Shown here: in pieces, positions 42,981 through 48,972 of the stretch
How positions within the stretch are numbered: position 1 is the stretch's first letter
How the letters are laid out: each line of letters starts with the position of its first letter
Source: Hahella sp. CCB-MM4
Lineage (GTDB): Bacteria; Pseudomonadota; Gammaproteobacteria; Pseudomonadales; Oleiphilaceae
Direction of reading: 5' to 3'
NCBI RefSeq assembly: GCF_002260525.1
Contig: NZ_MRYI01000028.1
Location: forward strand, 1 to 48,972
DNA: 48,972 bases
Notes under the pieces: model-generated
What the model saw: the letters and a program-made list of their open reading frames with translations, nothing else
Database searches by the model: none
What the model was told of the DNA's origin: nothing
Made by a program: the position numbers and the translations under genes

Positions 42981-43040
42981 TAACCAGGAGCGCATACATA
43001 AAACCAGGAGCCTATACATGAAACCAGGAGCCCAGACATG
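42981..43040 (+). repeat. three exact-period 20-bp ribosome-binding modules before atpE
   Basis: Units at 42981-43000, 43001-43020 and 43021-43040 share AACCAGGAGC followed by a short spacer and ACAT(A/G). Each therefore contains a Shine-Dalgarno AGGAG at the same spacing to ACATA, ACATG and the true atpE ACATG. The second unit's ATG opens a 10-codon frame (43018-43050) that overlaps the atpE start. Confidence 0.85.
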
Positions 43041-43307
43041 GACACATTGAACAGCTTTGTTTCGTTTTCTACCGTCGCCGCCGTGTTGGCTATTGCCCTG
43101 GGTGCGATGATTCCGGCGCTGGCCATGGGCAAGGCCATCAGCAGTGCTCTGGAAGCACTTGCGAGGCAGCCGGAAGCAGAGAAATCCATTACCCGAACCC
43201 TGTTTATCGGGCTGGCCATGATCGAATCGCTGGCGATCTATGTTCTGGTCATTGTGCTGATCGTCCTGTTCCGAAATCCGTTATTGGAGTATCTGTTGCC
43301 CAAGTGA
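43038..43307 (+). CDS. atpE: N-type ATP synthase Fo c subunit
   Basis: An 89-residue two-helix proteolipid forming the rotor ring. The loop motif ARQPEAEKSITRTLFIGLAM is typical. The ion-binding Glu63 is followed by Ser64, and Tyr68 is present (ESLAIY). In helix 1 the position where N-type or sodium-type c subunits usually have Glu or Gln is Met30 (PALAMGKA). The Thr after Ser64 is Leu65. These changes argue against a classical sodium site. It is translated from ATG 43038 behind the third of three tandem AGGAG modules, which may boost its synthesis since many c copies are needed. Confidence 0.93.
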   Translation: MDTLNSFVSFSTVAAVLAIALGAMIPALAMGKAISSALEALARQPEAEKSITRTLFIGLAMIESLAIYVLVIVLIVLFRNPLLEYLLPK

Positions 43308-43451
43308 TGGAAGGGATGGAAGGGGTAGAAGGTATGGAAGTAAGGGAAGTGATGGGTGCGATTCTAAGACCTTCAATGACCGATGGAATGCACTCTATGA
43401 GGCATAAACTGTCCAGCATAATTAACCGCCTCGACCGTAGAGGAGAAGCTC
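43308..43451 (+). other. 144-bp atpE-atpF spacer with GGAAGG-type repeat
   Basis: From 43308 to about 43365 the spacer is a purine-rich decayed repeat (ATGGAAGGG, ATGGAAGGGG, TAGAAGG, TATGGAAG, TAAGGGAAG). It starts immediately after the atpE stop. The remainder (to 43451) holds AGGAG for atpF and no other feature. Long spacers are unusual inside ATPase operons. Confidence 0.6.
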
Positions 43452-44207
43452 GTGGAACTTGACTGGAGCACCGTGGTTCTGGAGATCATCAACTTTATCA
43501 TTTTGATATGGTTGCTGAAGCGCTTTCTTTATCGTCCGGTGTTGAATGTGGTGGAGAAACGTCAGGCCAGCGTGCGCGAGTCACTGCAACAGGCGGAAGA
43601 TACCCAGAAACAGGCCGAGGCTTTACAGCAGCAATACCAGGACCGGCTAAAAACCTGGGAACAGGAAAAGAGCGAAGCCCGCAGAGAGTTTGAAGAAGCG
43701 TTGAACCAGGACCGAGCCCGCAAATTGGAAACTTTGCAGTCGGAACTGGCCAGGGAAGCGGATAAGGCCAAGGCGGCCGCCGAAAATCAGAATCGACAAT
43801 GGCGCAGAGAGGTAACCGAACAGGCATTACAGCAGGGGAGTGGTTTTGCAGCCGCGCTGATGAAGCCACTGGCCGACCAGCATCTGGAAGAAAAACTGAT
43901 TCATCTGTTCTGCGAAACAATGGATCAGTGGCCTCCGAGTACACTGGAGGAGCTGCGAAATGCGGTCAATCACAGACCGCCGAATGTCCCAATTCAATTT
44001 GAGATTAGCTCTGCCTTTGAATTGAGTACGGACATTCGCGAGAGACTGCTATCGATATTGGTTAAAGCTCTCGGTGAACAATGTGAAACATCCTTTGCCG
44101 TCGATGAAAGTTTGCTTGCCGGTATTCGGATTGCTTCAGGTGGTTGGAGCCTTGGCCTTAATCTGGCAGATGAGTTGCGCGGTTTTGCTGAGGCTCATCA
44201 TGAGTAG
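43452..44207 (+). CDS. atpF: N-type ATP synthase b subunit with delta-like C-terminal part
   Basis: A 251-residue subunit, longer than an ordinary b subunit (about 160). A single N-terminal membrane helix ([20 protein letters not shown]) is followed by a long charged coiled coil. The C-terminal 90 residues ([40 protein letters not shown]) resemble the end of the delta subunit. No separate delta gene is present in the operon, so this is the stator fusion typical of N-ATPases. Translation begins at GTG 43452, with AGGAG six bases before. Confidence 0.9.
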   Translation: MELDWSTVVLEIINFIILIWLLKRFLYRPVLNVVEKRQASVRESLQQAEDTQKQAEALQQQYQDRLKTWEQEKSEARREFEEALNQDRARKLETLQSELAREADKAKAAAENQNRQWRREVTEQALQQGSGFAAALMKPLADQHLEEKLIHLFCETMDQWPPSTLEELRNAVNHRPPNVPIQFEISSAFELSTDIRERLLSILVKALGEQCETSFAVDESLLAGIRIASGGWSLGLNLADELRGFAEAHHE

Positions 44208-44218
44208 GCGGGCCTGAA

Positions 44219-45742
44219 ATGGATGACTTAACGACACTACTGCCCGAACCCCCTCTAAAGCGGGTGAAGGAATGGCTAGCTGGCTATCGCCCCGAAATCA
44301 GAATTCAGGAGCGCGGCAGGTTGATCTCTGTCGGAGACGGTGTGGCGTGGATCAAAGGGCTTCCGTCCGCCCGAATCGAAGAATTGCTGAACTTCGAGGA
44401 TGGCAGTCTGGGCATGGTTTTCGATCTTTGTGAGGATCAGGTCGGTGCCATCATTCTTAAACAGACTGGTGCACTGGTCGCCGGGCAGGAGGTACACCGA
44501 ACCCGTCGTCCGTTGGGATTCCTGGCCAGCGACAGCCTGTTGGGATGGGTGATCGATCCTTCCGGGCAACCCCTCGATGGCAGGGCGCCCCTGACAGAAG
44601 GTGCCTGGTTGAACCTGAACACACCCACACCATCCATCGTAGAACGGGATACCGTACACGAACCCCTGTATACCGGTATCCGGATGATCGATGCCATGAT
44701 TCCGATAGGAAGAGGGCAGCGCCAGTTGATTATCGGGGACGAGGGGCTGGGTCGAACCTCCATTGCTTTGAATACGGTACTGAATCAGAAAGGCCGTAAT
44801 GTCCGCTGTATTTATGTGCTGATTGGCCAGAAGCGATCGGCGGCGGTCAATATCATGCAGGTGTTAAAGCGCCATAACGCCGATGAGTACACCACGCTGA
44901 TGGTCGCGGATGCCGGTTCTACTCCTGGACTGCAATACCTGGCTCCTTTTGCCGGCAGTGCCCTGGCTTCCCATTGGATGCGGCAGGGTCATCATGTTCT
45001 GGTTGTTTACGATGATTTGTCCAGTCACGCGCGAAGTTATCGGGAACTGTCGTTATTGCTACGGAGACCGCCGGGTCGTGAGGCCTATCCTGGCGATGTA
45101 TTTTCAATCCATGCACGCTTGCTGGAGCAGGCCACTTGTCTATCTCCCGCGGAAGGCGGTGGGAGCCTGACCGCACTTCCCATCGCTGAAACCCAGCAGG
45201 GAGAGATAGCCGCCTACATACCCACGAACCTGATATCCATCACCGATGGCCAGATCTATCTTGATCGCAATTTGTTTGCCGCGGGTATTCGTCCTGCCAT
45301 TGATGTGGGCCGGTCTGTTTCAAGGATAGGCGGCAAAGCCCAGCATTCAGCCATCAAACAGGAAGCCGGAAGGATGAAGCTGGACTATTCGAGGTTTCTT
45401 GAGCTGGAAATCTTTACCCGTTTCGGTGCCAAACTTGATCCCGCCATGCAGGCGATTATCCATCGGGGTCAGCTATTGCGCGAGCTATTGAAACAGGACC
45501 GCTTCGAGCGGGTTTCACCGGAGCATGAACTCGCCTGGATGATTGCCTTCAACGAGGGCTTATTTGATGAAAGGCCATTGGATAAGGTCCAGGAGATTTT
45601 CGAACGGATGAAACGAGCGGGATTATCGCTGACTCTGGACAGCCCCAGGGGAACCTGGGTCAAGGCATTGGAATCGCTATTTGCTACCGCGTCGGAATTA
45701 GCTACAGCGTCGAATACACGAGAACCTCCAAGTCATGGTTAG
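44219..45742 (+). CDS. atpA: N-type ATP synthase alpha subunit with altered Walker A
   Basis: A 507-residue alpha subunit. The family pattern is clear: [43 protein letters not shown], and [18 protein letters not shown] with [15 protein letters not shown]. The P-loop reads GDEGLGRTS, so the usual Lys is Arg179 and the common QT is missing. Alpha carries only the non-catalytic nucleotide site, so activity may survive. The start at 44219 follows atpF by 11 bp. It overlaps atpG by eight bases. Confidence 0.93.
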   Translation: MDDLTTLLPEPPLKRVKEWLAGYRPEIRIQERGRLISVGDGVAWIKGLPSARIEELLNFEDGSLGMVFDLCEDQVGAIILKQTGALVAGQEVHRTRRPLGFLASDSLLGWVIDPSGQPLDGRAPLTEGAWLNLNTPTPSIVERDTVHEPLYTGIRMIDAMIPIGRGQRQLIIGDEGLGRTSIALNTVLNQKGRNVRCIYVLIGQKRSAAVNIMQVLKRHNADEYTTLMVADAGSTPGLQYLAPFAGSALASHWMRQGHHVLVVYDDLSSHARSYRELSLLLRRPPGREAYPGDVFSIHARLLEQATCLSPAEGGGSLTALPIAETQQGEIAAYIPTNLISITDGQIYLDRNLFAAGIRPAIDVGRSVSRIGGKAQHSAIKQEAGRMKLDYSRFLELEIFTRFGAKLDPAMQAIIHRGQLLRELLKQDRFERVSPEHELAWMIAFNEGLFDERPLDKVQEIFERMKRAGLSLTLDSPRGTWVKALESLFATASELATASNTREPPSHG

Positions 45743-46550
45743 CCAGAGAGAGCTTCATAACCGGAAAGAACTGTATGCCACTCTGCATAAAATTCTGGCG
45801 GCGCTCAAGGCGCTGGCGTATGCCGAGACACATAAATTGCAGAGGCAGATTGCACCGCAACAGGCTATCACTGAGCGAATGAGAAAGGCCGTCTCGCGGT
45901 TAAGAAATGGATCTGTCGCAGATGAAGAGACCCAGCTGATCATCGTGCTGGGAACAGAAAGAGGGTTCTGCGGGGATATCAATCACCGACTGCTGCAAAG
46001 GCTCCAAGAGCTTTCTCTATCCGCAAAAGACGAAGCAATCAGTTGTATTCTTGTTGGAGACCGGTTGATTCAACAAGCCGGGGAACACCTAAATATTCTT
46101 GCCAGGATACCCGGCGCTTCTGTCACTGAAGATGTGGAATCGATGGTGGATGCGGTGATGTCAGAAGCACTGAAGCAGCCAGATCGATTTTCCCTTTTCA
46201 ATATGAAGACGTTGTATTACGACGAACCGAATTCCTGCGAGCTGCTACAGTCGATTTTTCCTGAGCCTGAAGCCCACCAGGATAGTGGAGTGCCCCCGCT
46301 GCTTTACCGTTCTCCAGCAGAGCTGTTAAGCGAACTGATCCCCTTGTATTTGTTTACCATGTTGCAGTCCTGTGCCAAGGAGGCATTGCTGGGGGAGAAC
46401 AAGCGGAGGTTGAGTCACCTTGAAAATGCGACCCGCCATTTGAATGAACGGATGGATGAAATTGCCCTGAAAAGCAATCATGTGAGACAGGAATCCATTA
46501 TTGAGGAAATAGAGGCCTTGTTGGCCTCGGATATCACCATCGGCATCTGA
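45735..46550 (+). CDS. atpG: N-type ATP synthase gamma subunit
   Basis: A 271-residue gamma subunit, last gene of the operon. The N-terminal long helix is short on classical motifs ([19 protein letters not shown]), but the family core [14 protein letters not shown] and the C-terminal helix [25 protein letters not shown] are recognisable. It is the central rotor stalk. Its start lies inside the end of atpA, with no good separate ribosome-binding site, so coupling is likely. Its 3' end GGCATCTGA is duplicated once right after the stop codon. Confidence 0.9.
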   Translation: MVSQRELHNRKELYATLHKILAALKALAYAETHKLQRQIAPQQAITERMRKAVSRLRNGSVADEETQLIIVLGTERGFCGDINHRLLQRLQELSLSAKDEAISCILVGDRLIQQAGEHLNILARIPGASVTEDVESMVDAVMSEALKQPDRFSLFNMKTLYYDEPNSCELLQSIFPEPEAHQDSGVPPLLYRSPAELLSELIPLYLFTMLQSCAKEALLGENKRRLSHLENATRHLNERMDEIALKSNHVRQESIIEEIEALLASDITIGI

Positions 46551-46562
46551 ACCGGCATCTGA

Positions 46563-46608
46563 CTCTTTGTGAAGCTCTGGCTATTCGAAGAGCTCGCTAT
46601 ACAAAGAG
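46563..46608. other. two-part inverted repeat between atpG and nnrU
   Basis: CTCTTTGT (46563-46570) pairs with ACAAAGAG (46601-46608). Inside, AGCTCT (46573-46578) pairs with AGAGCT (46589-46594). It lies between convergent genes and could end or protect both messages; no T-run is present. Confidence 0.5.
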
Positions 46609-46646
46609 CCATGCCAGTCGATGACAATATCCGACTCTGGTTTGCG

Positions 46647-47219
46647 TTATCTGCTGATAGGGGAAACGCCGATCAACCAGGTATGCCCCCAAAGAACAAA
46701 CACCACATACACAGCCAGCCCCGCAATCACGGCGATAGCATCATTCATTTTTCCAGGAGGAGCACCGGGAATGGCTCTCTGGGTCCGACGCTTCATGGAG
46801 ATCCTGTCCACCACCGCCCAGGCAAGAAACCCGCCGAACAGCAAAACATCGGCCAGTGTACCGTTAGCCAGGAGGTGTGCCAGGGCCCAGGTCTTGGTCG
46901 CCACCAGCATCGGGTGCTTTAACGTCGCCTTAATCTTGCCGGGGAAATAAGCCGCAAAGATCATCGGAAATACGGGAAGCATCAGCAGCATGGTGACATG
47001 TCTTAACCACACCGGCGGCGTATAAATCACTGTCGGGTCCAGTCTCGCCTGACCATAGCCATAAATGATCAGGACAAAGCCGACTAAAGAGGCGAGGGAA
47101 TAGAGCCCTTTCCACGGCTGTTCACCCAGTTTTGAAACCATGCTGTTACGCCAGGGCTCCGCGAAGATGGACACGGAGTGTATGCCCAGGAAAAGAATTA
47201 ATCCGAGAACGAGTATCAT
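46647..47219 (-). CDS. NnrU-family membrane protein
   Basis: A 190-residue integral membrane protein with five to six hydrophobic segments. It fits the NnrU family: LGLILFLGIHSVSIFAEPWR at the N-terminus, then GLYSLASLVGFVLIIYGY, LKHPMLVATKTWALAHLLANG and a GGFLAWAVVDRISMKRR segment. NnrU proteins were first found near denitrification genes, but many, like this one, occur elsewhere and their function is unclear. Related methyltransferase-like membrane proteins share the HP motif. The start is ATG 47219. Confidence 0.87.
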   Translation of the reverse strand: MILVLGLILFLGIHSVSIFAEPWRNSMVSKLGEQPWKGLYSLASLVGFVLIIYGYGQARLDPTVIYTPPVWLRHVTMLLMLPVFPMIFAAYFPGKIKATLKHPMLVATKTWALAHLLANGTLADVLLFGGFLAWAVVDRISMKRRTQRAIPGAPPGKMNDAIAVIAGLAVYVVFVLWGHTWLIGVSPISR

Positions 47220-47451
47220 CAGCCGTATTTCCTTGTTTGAGTTTTTATGTGTTTTGGATTCTGCAACGGGCGAATAGAGCCGTTAGATAGTCGGGGTAAC
47301 ATAGCATGGATGGGGTGGTTTGGAATATGGAGTGGGCGTTTTGTTTTTTGGGAGATGTGCTATCTCTTTAATCAAATGGTGGAAGACTGCTTTCGACACA
47401 AAGCGGACATTGTTCCTGTCGCAATTATTGGTTGAATCCGCCCAGAGAAAA
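47220..47451. other. spacer between nnrU and the cassette array
   Basis: No gene supported. It holds an AACGG/CCGTT inverted repeat near 47265-47286 and an imperfect palindrome at 47381-47416 (GCTTT/AAAGC core with a CGACAC loop). The latter resembles short palindromes I have seen scattered in other gammaproteobacteria. The nnrU promoter should be on the left side. Confidence 0.5.
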
Positions 47452-47452
47452 C

Positions 47453-47565
47453 TAACGCCCTGCTCACCAGCGCCCAAGCCGGAGAGGTTTTTGTGGTACA
47501 GTGGAGCGCAGCGAAACCTACAAAAACCGCTTAGGTTTGGGCGCTTGCGTGGAGCCGTTTGTTAT
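47453..47565 (-). mobile_element. attC recombination site 1 (integron cassette end)
   Basis: On the minus strand this site starts TAACAAACGGCTCC, right at the TAA stop of the 103-residue gene, and ends GCAGGGCGTTAG. The two arms pair imperfectly: TAAC/GTTA, then GCTCCAC/GTGAGC, then AGCGCCCAA(A/G)CC. An inner GGTTTTTGT/ACAAAAACC stem follows. This is the layout of VCR-like attC sites. Length about 113 bp. Confidence 0.85.
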
Positions 47566-47873
47566 GTGACTACGCCCTCATAGTCTTCGTCCACGTAGTA
47601 ACTTACTGAAATTTCTTTCGCAACGGCGCCATAAATAGAAAATTCATGGTAACCGTAGTGTTCGGAGAATACCGCCGCCATACGACTCTCTTCGTCTATT
47701 ACCAAGAAAGCAGAATCGAATTTTATGATAGAACTTTCTGAATAATATATCTCAACGCTTGTCGACGATGAGAAATCATACGCTGACAAACCTCGTTCTT
47801 CTATTTCCGTTTCACTTCTTCCGAGCTTTTTACTCAGCAAGTTAGCCCATTTGATTATTAATTCTTTATTCAC
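47562..47873 (-). CDS. cassette-encoded hypothetical protein
   Basis: A 103-residue acidic protein of unknown family, with a basic N-terminal helix (MNKELIIKWANLLSKKLGRS) and a Tyr/Ser/Glu-rich remainder. It has no signal peptide or membrane segment. Its stop codon is the first TAA of attC site 1, and attC site 2 lies upstream, so it is a single-gene integron cassette. The region is visibly more AT-rich than the core genes. Size and composition would suit a small immunity- or antitoxin-like protein, but nothing proves that. Confidence 0.7.
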   Translation of the reverse strand: MNKELIIKWANLLSKKLGRSETEIEERGLSAYDFSSSTSVEIYYSESSIIKFDSAFLVIDEESRMAAVFSEHYGYHEFSIYGAVAKEISVSYYVDEDYEGVVT

Positions 47874-47899
47874 TCACTATTCCTGATTTCTTGGTAGCA

Positions 47900-47936
47900 C
47901 ATAACGCCTTGGTTCCCGTGCACCACCTTGTTATGC
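47900..47936 (-). mobile_element. attC-like site 2, very short
   Basis: On the minus strand it reads from CATAACAAGG to AAGGCGTTATG, 37 bp in all. The ends CATAAC/GTTATG pair exactly, a TGGT/ACCA pair follows, and the loop is only eight bases. It includes the TAA stop of the DUF6602 gene. It is shorter than usual attC sites, so it may be a minimal or deleted site. Confidence 0.65.
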
Positions 47937-48704
47937 ATATGCCCTAGGATCTGCATTGACGTGCTTCAACTCCTTCACGGAATCCAGCAAATCGCATATG
48001 AAAGCCCAAAGAGCGGAATCCCCTTCATACGTCTTACCGGAATAGCGTGCCCCACTAACATAAATTTTCTTTTCAATATTTAGTATCCCGTCAAATTCCG
48101 AACTATCTAAATTTTCTTTGTGGGTATCAGTAGTTGCCCAGCCTTTGAACCCGACAACAAAGATCGGAATTCTCAAATCCAGATCTAATGGTTTTCCGCC
48201 TATCTCCATACCCTGTGGACCAACTTTTAGTCTGTCGGTTATTATTGCTCCCGTTAGCGTTTGCGAATACCTATTCGAAGCAAATGTGCCACCACCAACG
48301 GATTTTTCGTATGCCAAAATGCTCCGTTTTATACCCTTCAATTTTTGGCATGTCGAAAGTGCCTGTTCCCACTGATTAGATAAATCCGATTTAACTTCAA
48401 TAGCACACGCGACACTTTCAGCCAGATAGAGCCTAAATCTATCGCATCCGGCAATAGGAATGCTCGGCAGGAATGGAAACTCAACCACAATATCGACCTG
48501 ACCACTACGATTTGACAAATGATCGGTAATATCCCCAGACCCAAACCGGTATTGAGAAGGAAGAACATTTGAAAGAAACAAATCCACTAGAAACTCTCTT
48601 TCACTTCCCTTTGTGGCGCTCGTCATAGGAGAGCTAGCTTCATACGCTCCCATCAACTGCTGTTGAATTCCCTTTAATCGAGATAGAACGACGTCATTTG
48701 GCAT
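47931..48704 (-). CDS. DUF6602 protein with PD-(D/E)XK-like motif
   Basis: A 257-residue protein of the DUF6602 type, whose N-terminus typically has AYEASS and TKGSERE as here. A nuclease-like pattern is visible: Glu37 in SEREFL, Asp71 in GQVDIVVEFP, and Glu103-x-Lys105 in AIEVKSD. This suggests a PD-(D/E)XK fold that may cut nucleic acid. It has no helicase or methylase partner nearby. It is carried on an integron cassette between attC sites 2 and 3, so a role in phage or plasmid defence is plausible but unproven. GGAGAAG precedes the ATG at 48704. Confidence 0.8.
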   Translation of the reverse strand: MPNDVVLSRLKGIQQQLMGAYEASSPMTSATKGSEREFLVDLFLSNVLPSQYRFGSGDITDHLSNRSGQVDIVVEFPFLPSIPIAGCDRFRLYLAESVACAIEVKSDLSNQWEQALSTCQKLKGIKRSILAYEKSVGGGTFASNRYSQTLTGAIITDRLKVGPQGMEIGGKPLDLDLRIPIFVVGFKGWATTDTHKENLDSSEFDGILNIEKKIYVSGARYSGKTYEGDSALWAFICDLLDSVKELKHVNADPRAYA

Positions 48705-48716
48705 TTCTTCTCCTTT

Positions 48717-48816
48717 GCATTACGCCAAGCACACCGGCATTTTTGAAGGAGCCCGTTCATGCTATTAAGCGCAAAAGGGAGCGATGCAAAAAATGTCCGG
48801 TGGTGCGATTTGTTAG
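48717..48816 (-). mobile_element. attC site 3
   Basis: On the minus strand it starts CTAACAAATCGCACCACCGG and ends TGCTTGGCGTAATGC. The arms CACCGGACATTTTT and AAAAATGCCGGTG pair with one unpaired A, the extrahelical-base feature of attC sites. The last box reads GTAATGC rather than GTTATGC. About 100 bp. The cassette it closes lies to the right and is missing or cut by the IS element. Confidence 0.8.
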
Positions 48817-48845
48817 TTTTTACATTCGATGACACCAGCCATGTT

Positions 48846-48972
48846 GGTAGTGTTCAGAATTCTGTGTCATTTCTTTATCCTATGCAAAAAAGAGATGACT
48901 TATGACCACACCTACCTTCGACATGGAAGCCGCACTGCAAGCATTGCGTGAAGGCAAAGACCTGACTGGAAA
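48846..48972 (+). mobile_element. left end of an IS256-family insertion sequence (partial)
   Basis: The stretch just left of the transposase start holds GTGTTCAGAATTCTGTGTCA, which looks like an IS terminal repeat and contains the palindrome CAGAATTCTG at 48855-48864. The precise left boundary is a guess, because the right end and target duplication are outside the window. Confidence 0.55.
48902..48972 (+). CDS. IS256-family transposase, N-terminal fragment
   Basis: The first 23 codons are MTTPTFDMEAALQALREGKD followed by LTG, the pattern that begins many IS256/mutator transposases. The rest is beyond the right edge. AGAGATGA lies just upstream of the ATG at 48902. The DDE catalytic domain cannot be checked here. 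Confidence 0.7.
   Translation, partial: MTTPTFDMEAALQALREGKDLTG

Noticed and set aside
43018-43050. 10-codon frame before atpE as a gene of its own
   Set aside because: It is a by-product of the triplicated ribosome-binding module; reported as a possible coupling element only.
47283-47477. 64-codon minus-strand frame next to attC site 1
   Set aside because: Its start lies within the attC arm and it has no family features or ribosome-binding site; more likely spacer DNA.

Overview
The window reads as a chromosome segment of a marine-type gammaproteobacterium (Oceanospirillales/Pseudomonadales-like). That is inferred from the Pseudomonas-style glycine betaine demethylation cluster, the Pseudomonas-style bkd operon with a divergent Lrp-type regulator, and an N-type ATP synthase operon next to an integron cassette array. 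No rRNA or tRNA gene was seen.

Region 1 (1-27536) is a near-complete betaine-methyl oxidation locus. After the start of pntA, gbcB and gbcA (betaine monooxygenase) are divergent. They are followed by an isochorismatase-fold hydrolase, a GlxA-type regulator and an EAL-CBS-GGDEF protein. On the minus strand lie a BCCT betaine transporter and an operon of an M19 dipeptidase-like protein, a V4R/DUF5943 protein, dgcA, dgcB, etfA and etfB (dimethylglycine demethylation). gbdR, the expected activator, is followed across a 741-bp regulatory gap by fdhA (formaldehyde dehydrogenase) and fdsGBA-fdhD-fdsD (NAD formate dehydrogenase). Betaine enters, loses methyl groups as formaldehyde, and the formaldehyde goes to formate and CO2 with NADH gain. 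Copies of an (A/G)CGACA hexamer, often inverted, recur in the promoter gaps of this locus.

Region 2 (27605-34905) is a branched-chain keto-acid dehydrogenase operon (bkdA1-bkdA2-bkdB-lpdV) with avtA (valine-pyruvate transaminase) at its end and a divergent Lrp/AsnC regulator. A dispersed palindromic repeat sits inside the operon.

Region 3 (35017-39822) holds single genes: a GNAT acetyltransferase, a RimK-type ATP-grasp ligase, a DUF3750 lipoprotein, a class I glutamine amidotransferase and a VanZ-like membrane protein. Many gaps here and elsewhere are filled with short, decaying tandem repeats whose unit is different at every locus and is rich in stop codons.

Region 4 (40222-46550) is an N-type F1Fo-ATPase operon atpD-C-Q-B-E-F-A-G. 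It lacks the expected atpR, has an unusual c subunit (Met where family members carry Glu/Gln in helix 1), an alpha subunit with Arg in place of the Walker A Lys, and three tandem copies of a ribosome-binding module before atpE.

Region 5 (46647-48972) contains nnrU, then the end of an integron-type cassette array on the minus strand. Three attC-like sites flank a 103-residue protein of unknown function and a DUF6602 PD-(D/E)XK-like protein. The array is cut at the right by the start of an IS256-family transposase gene.
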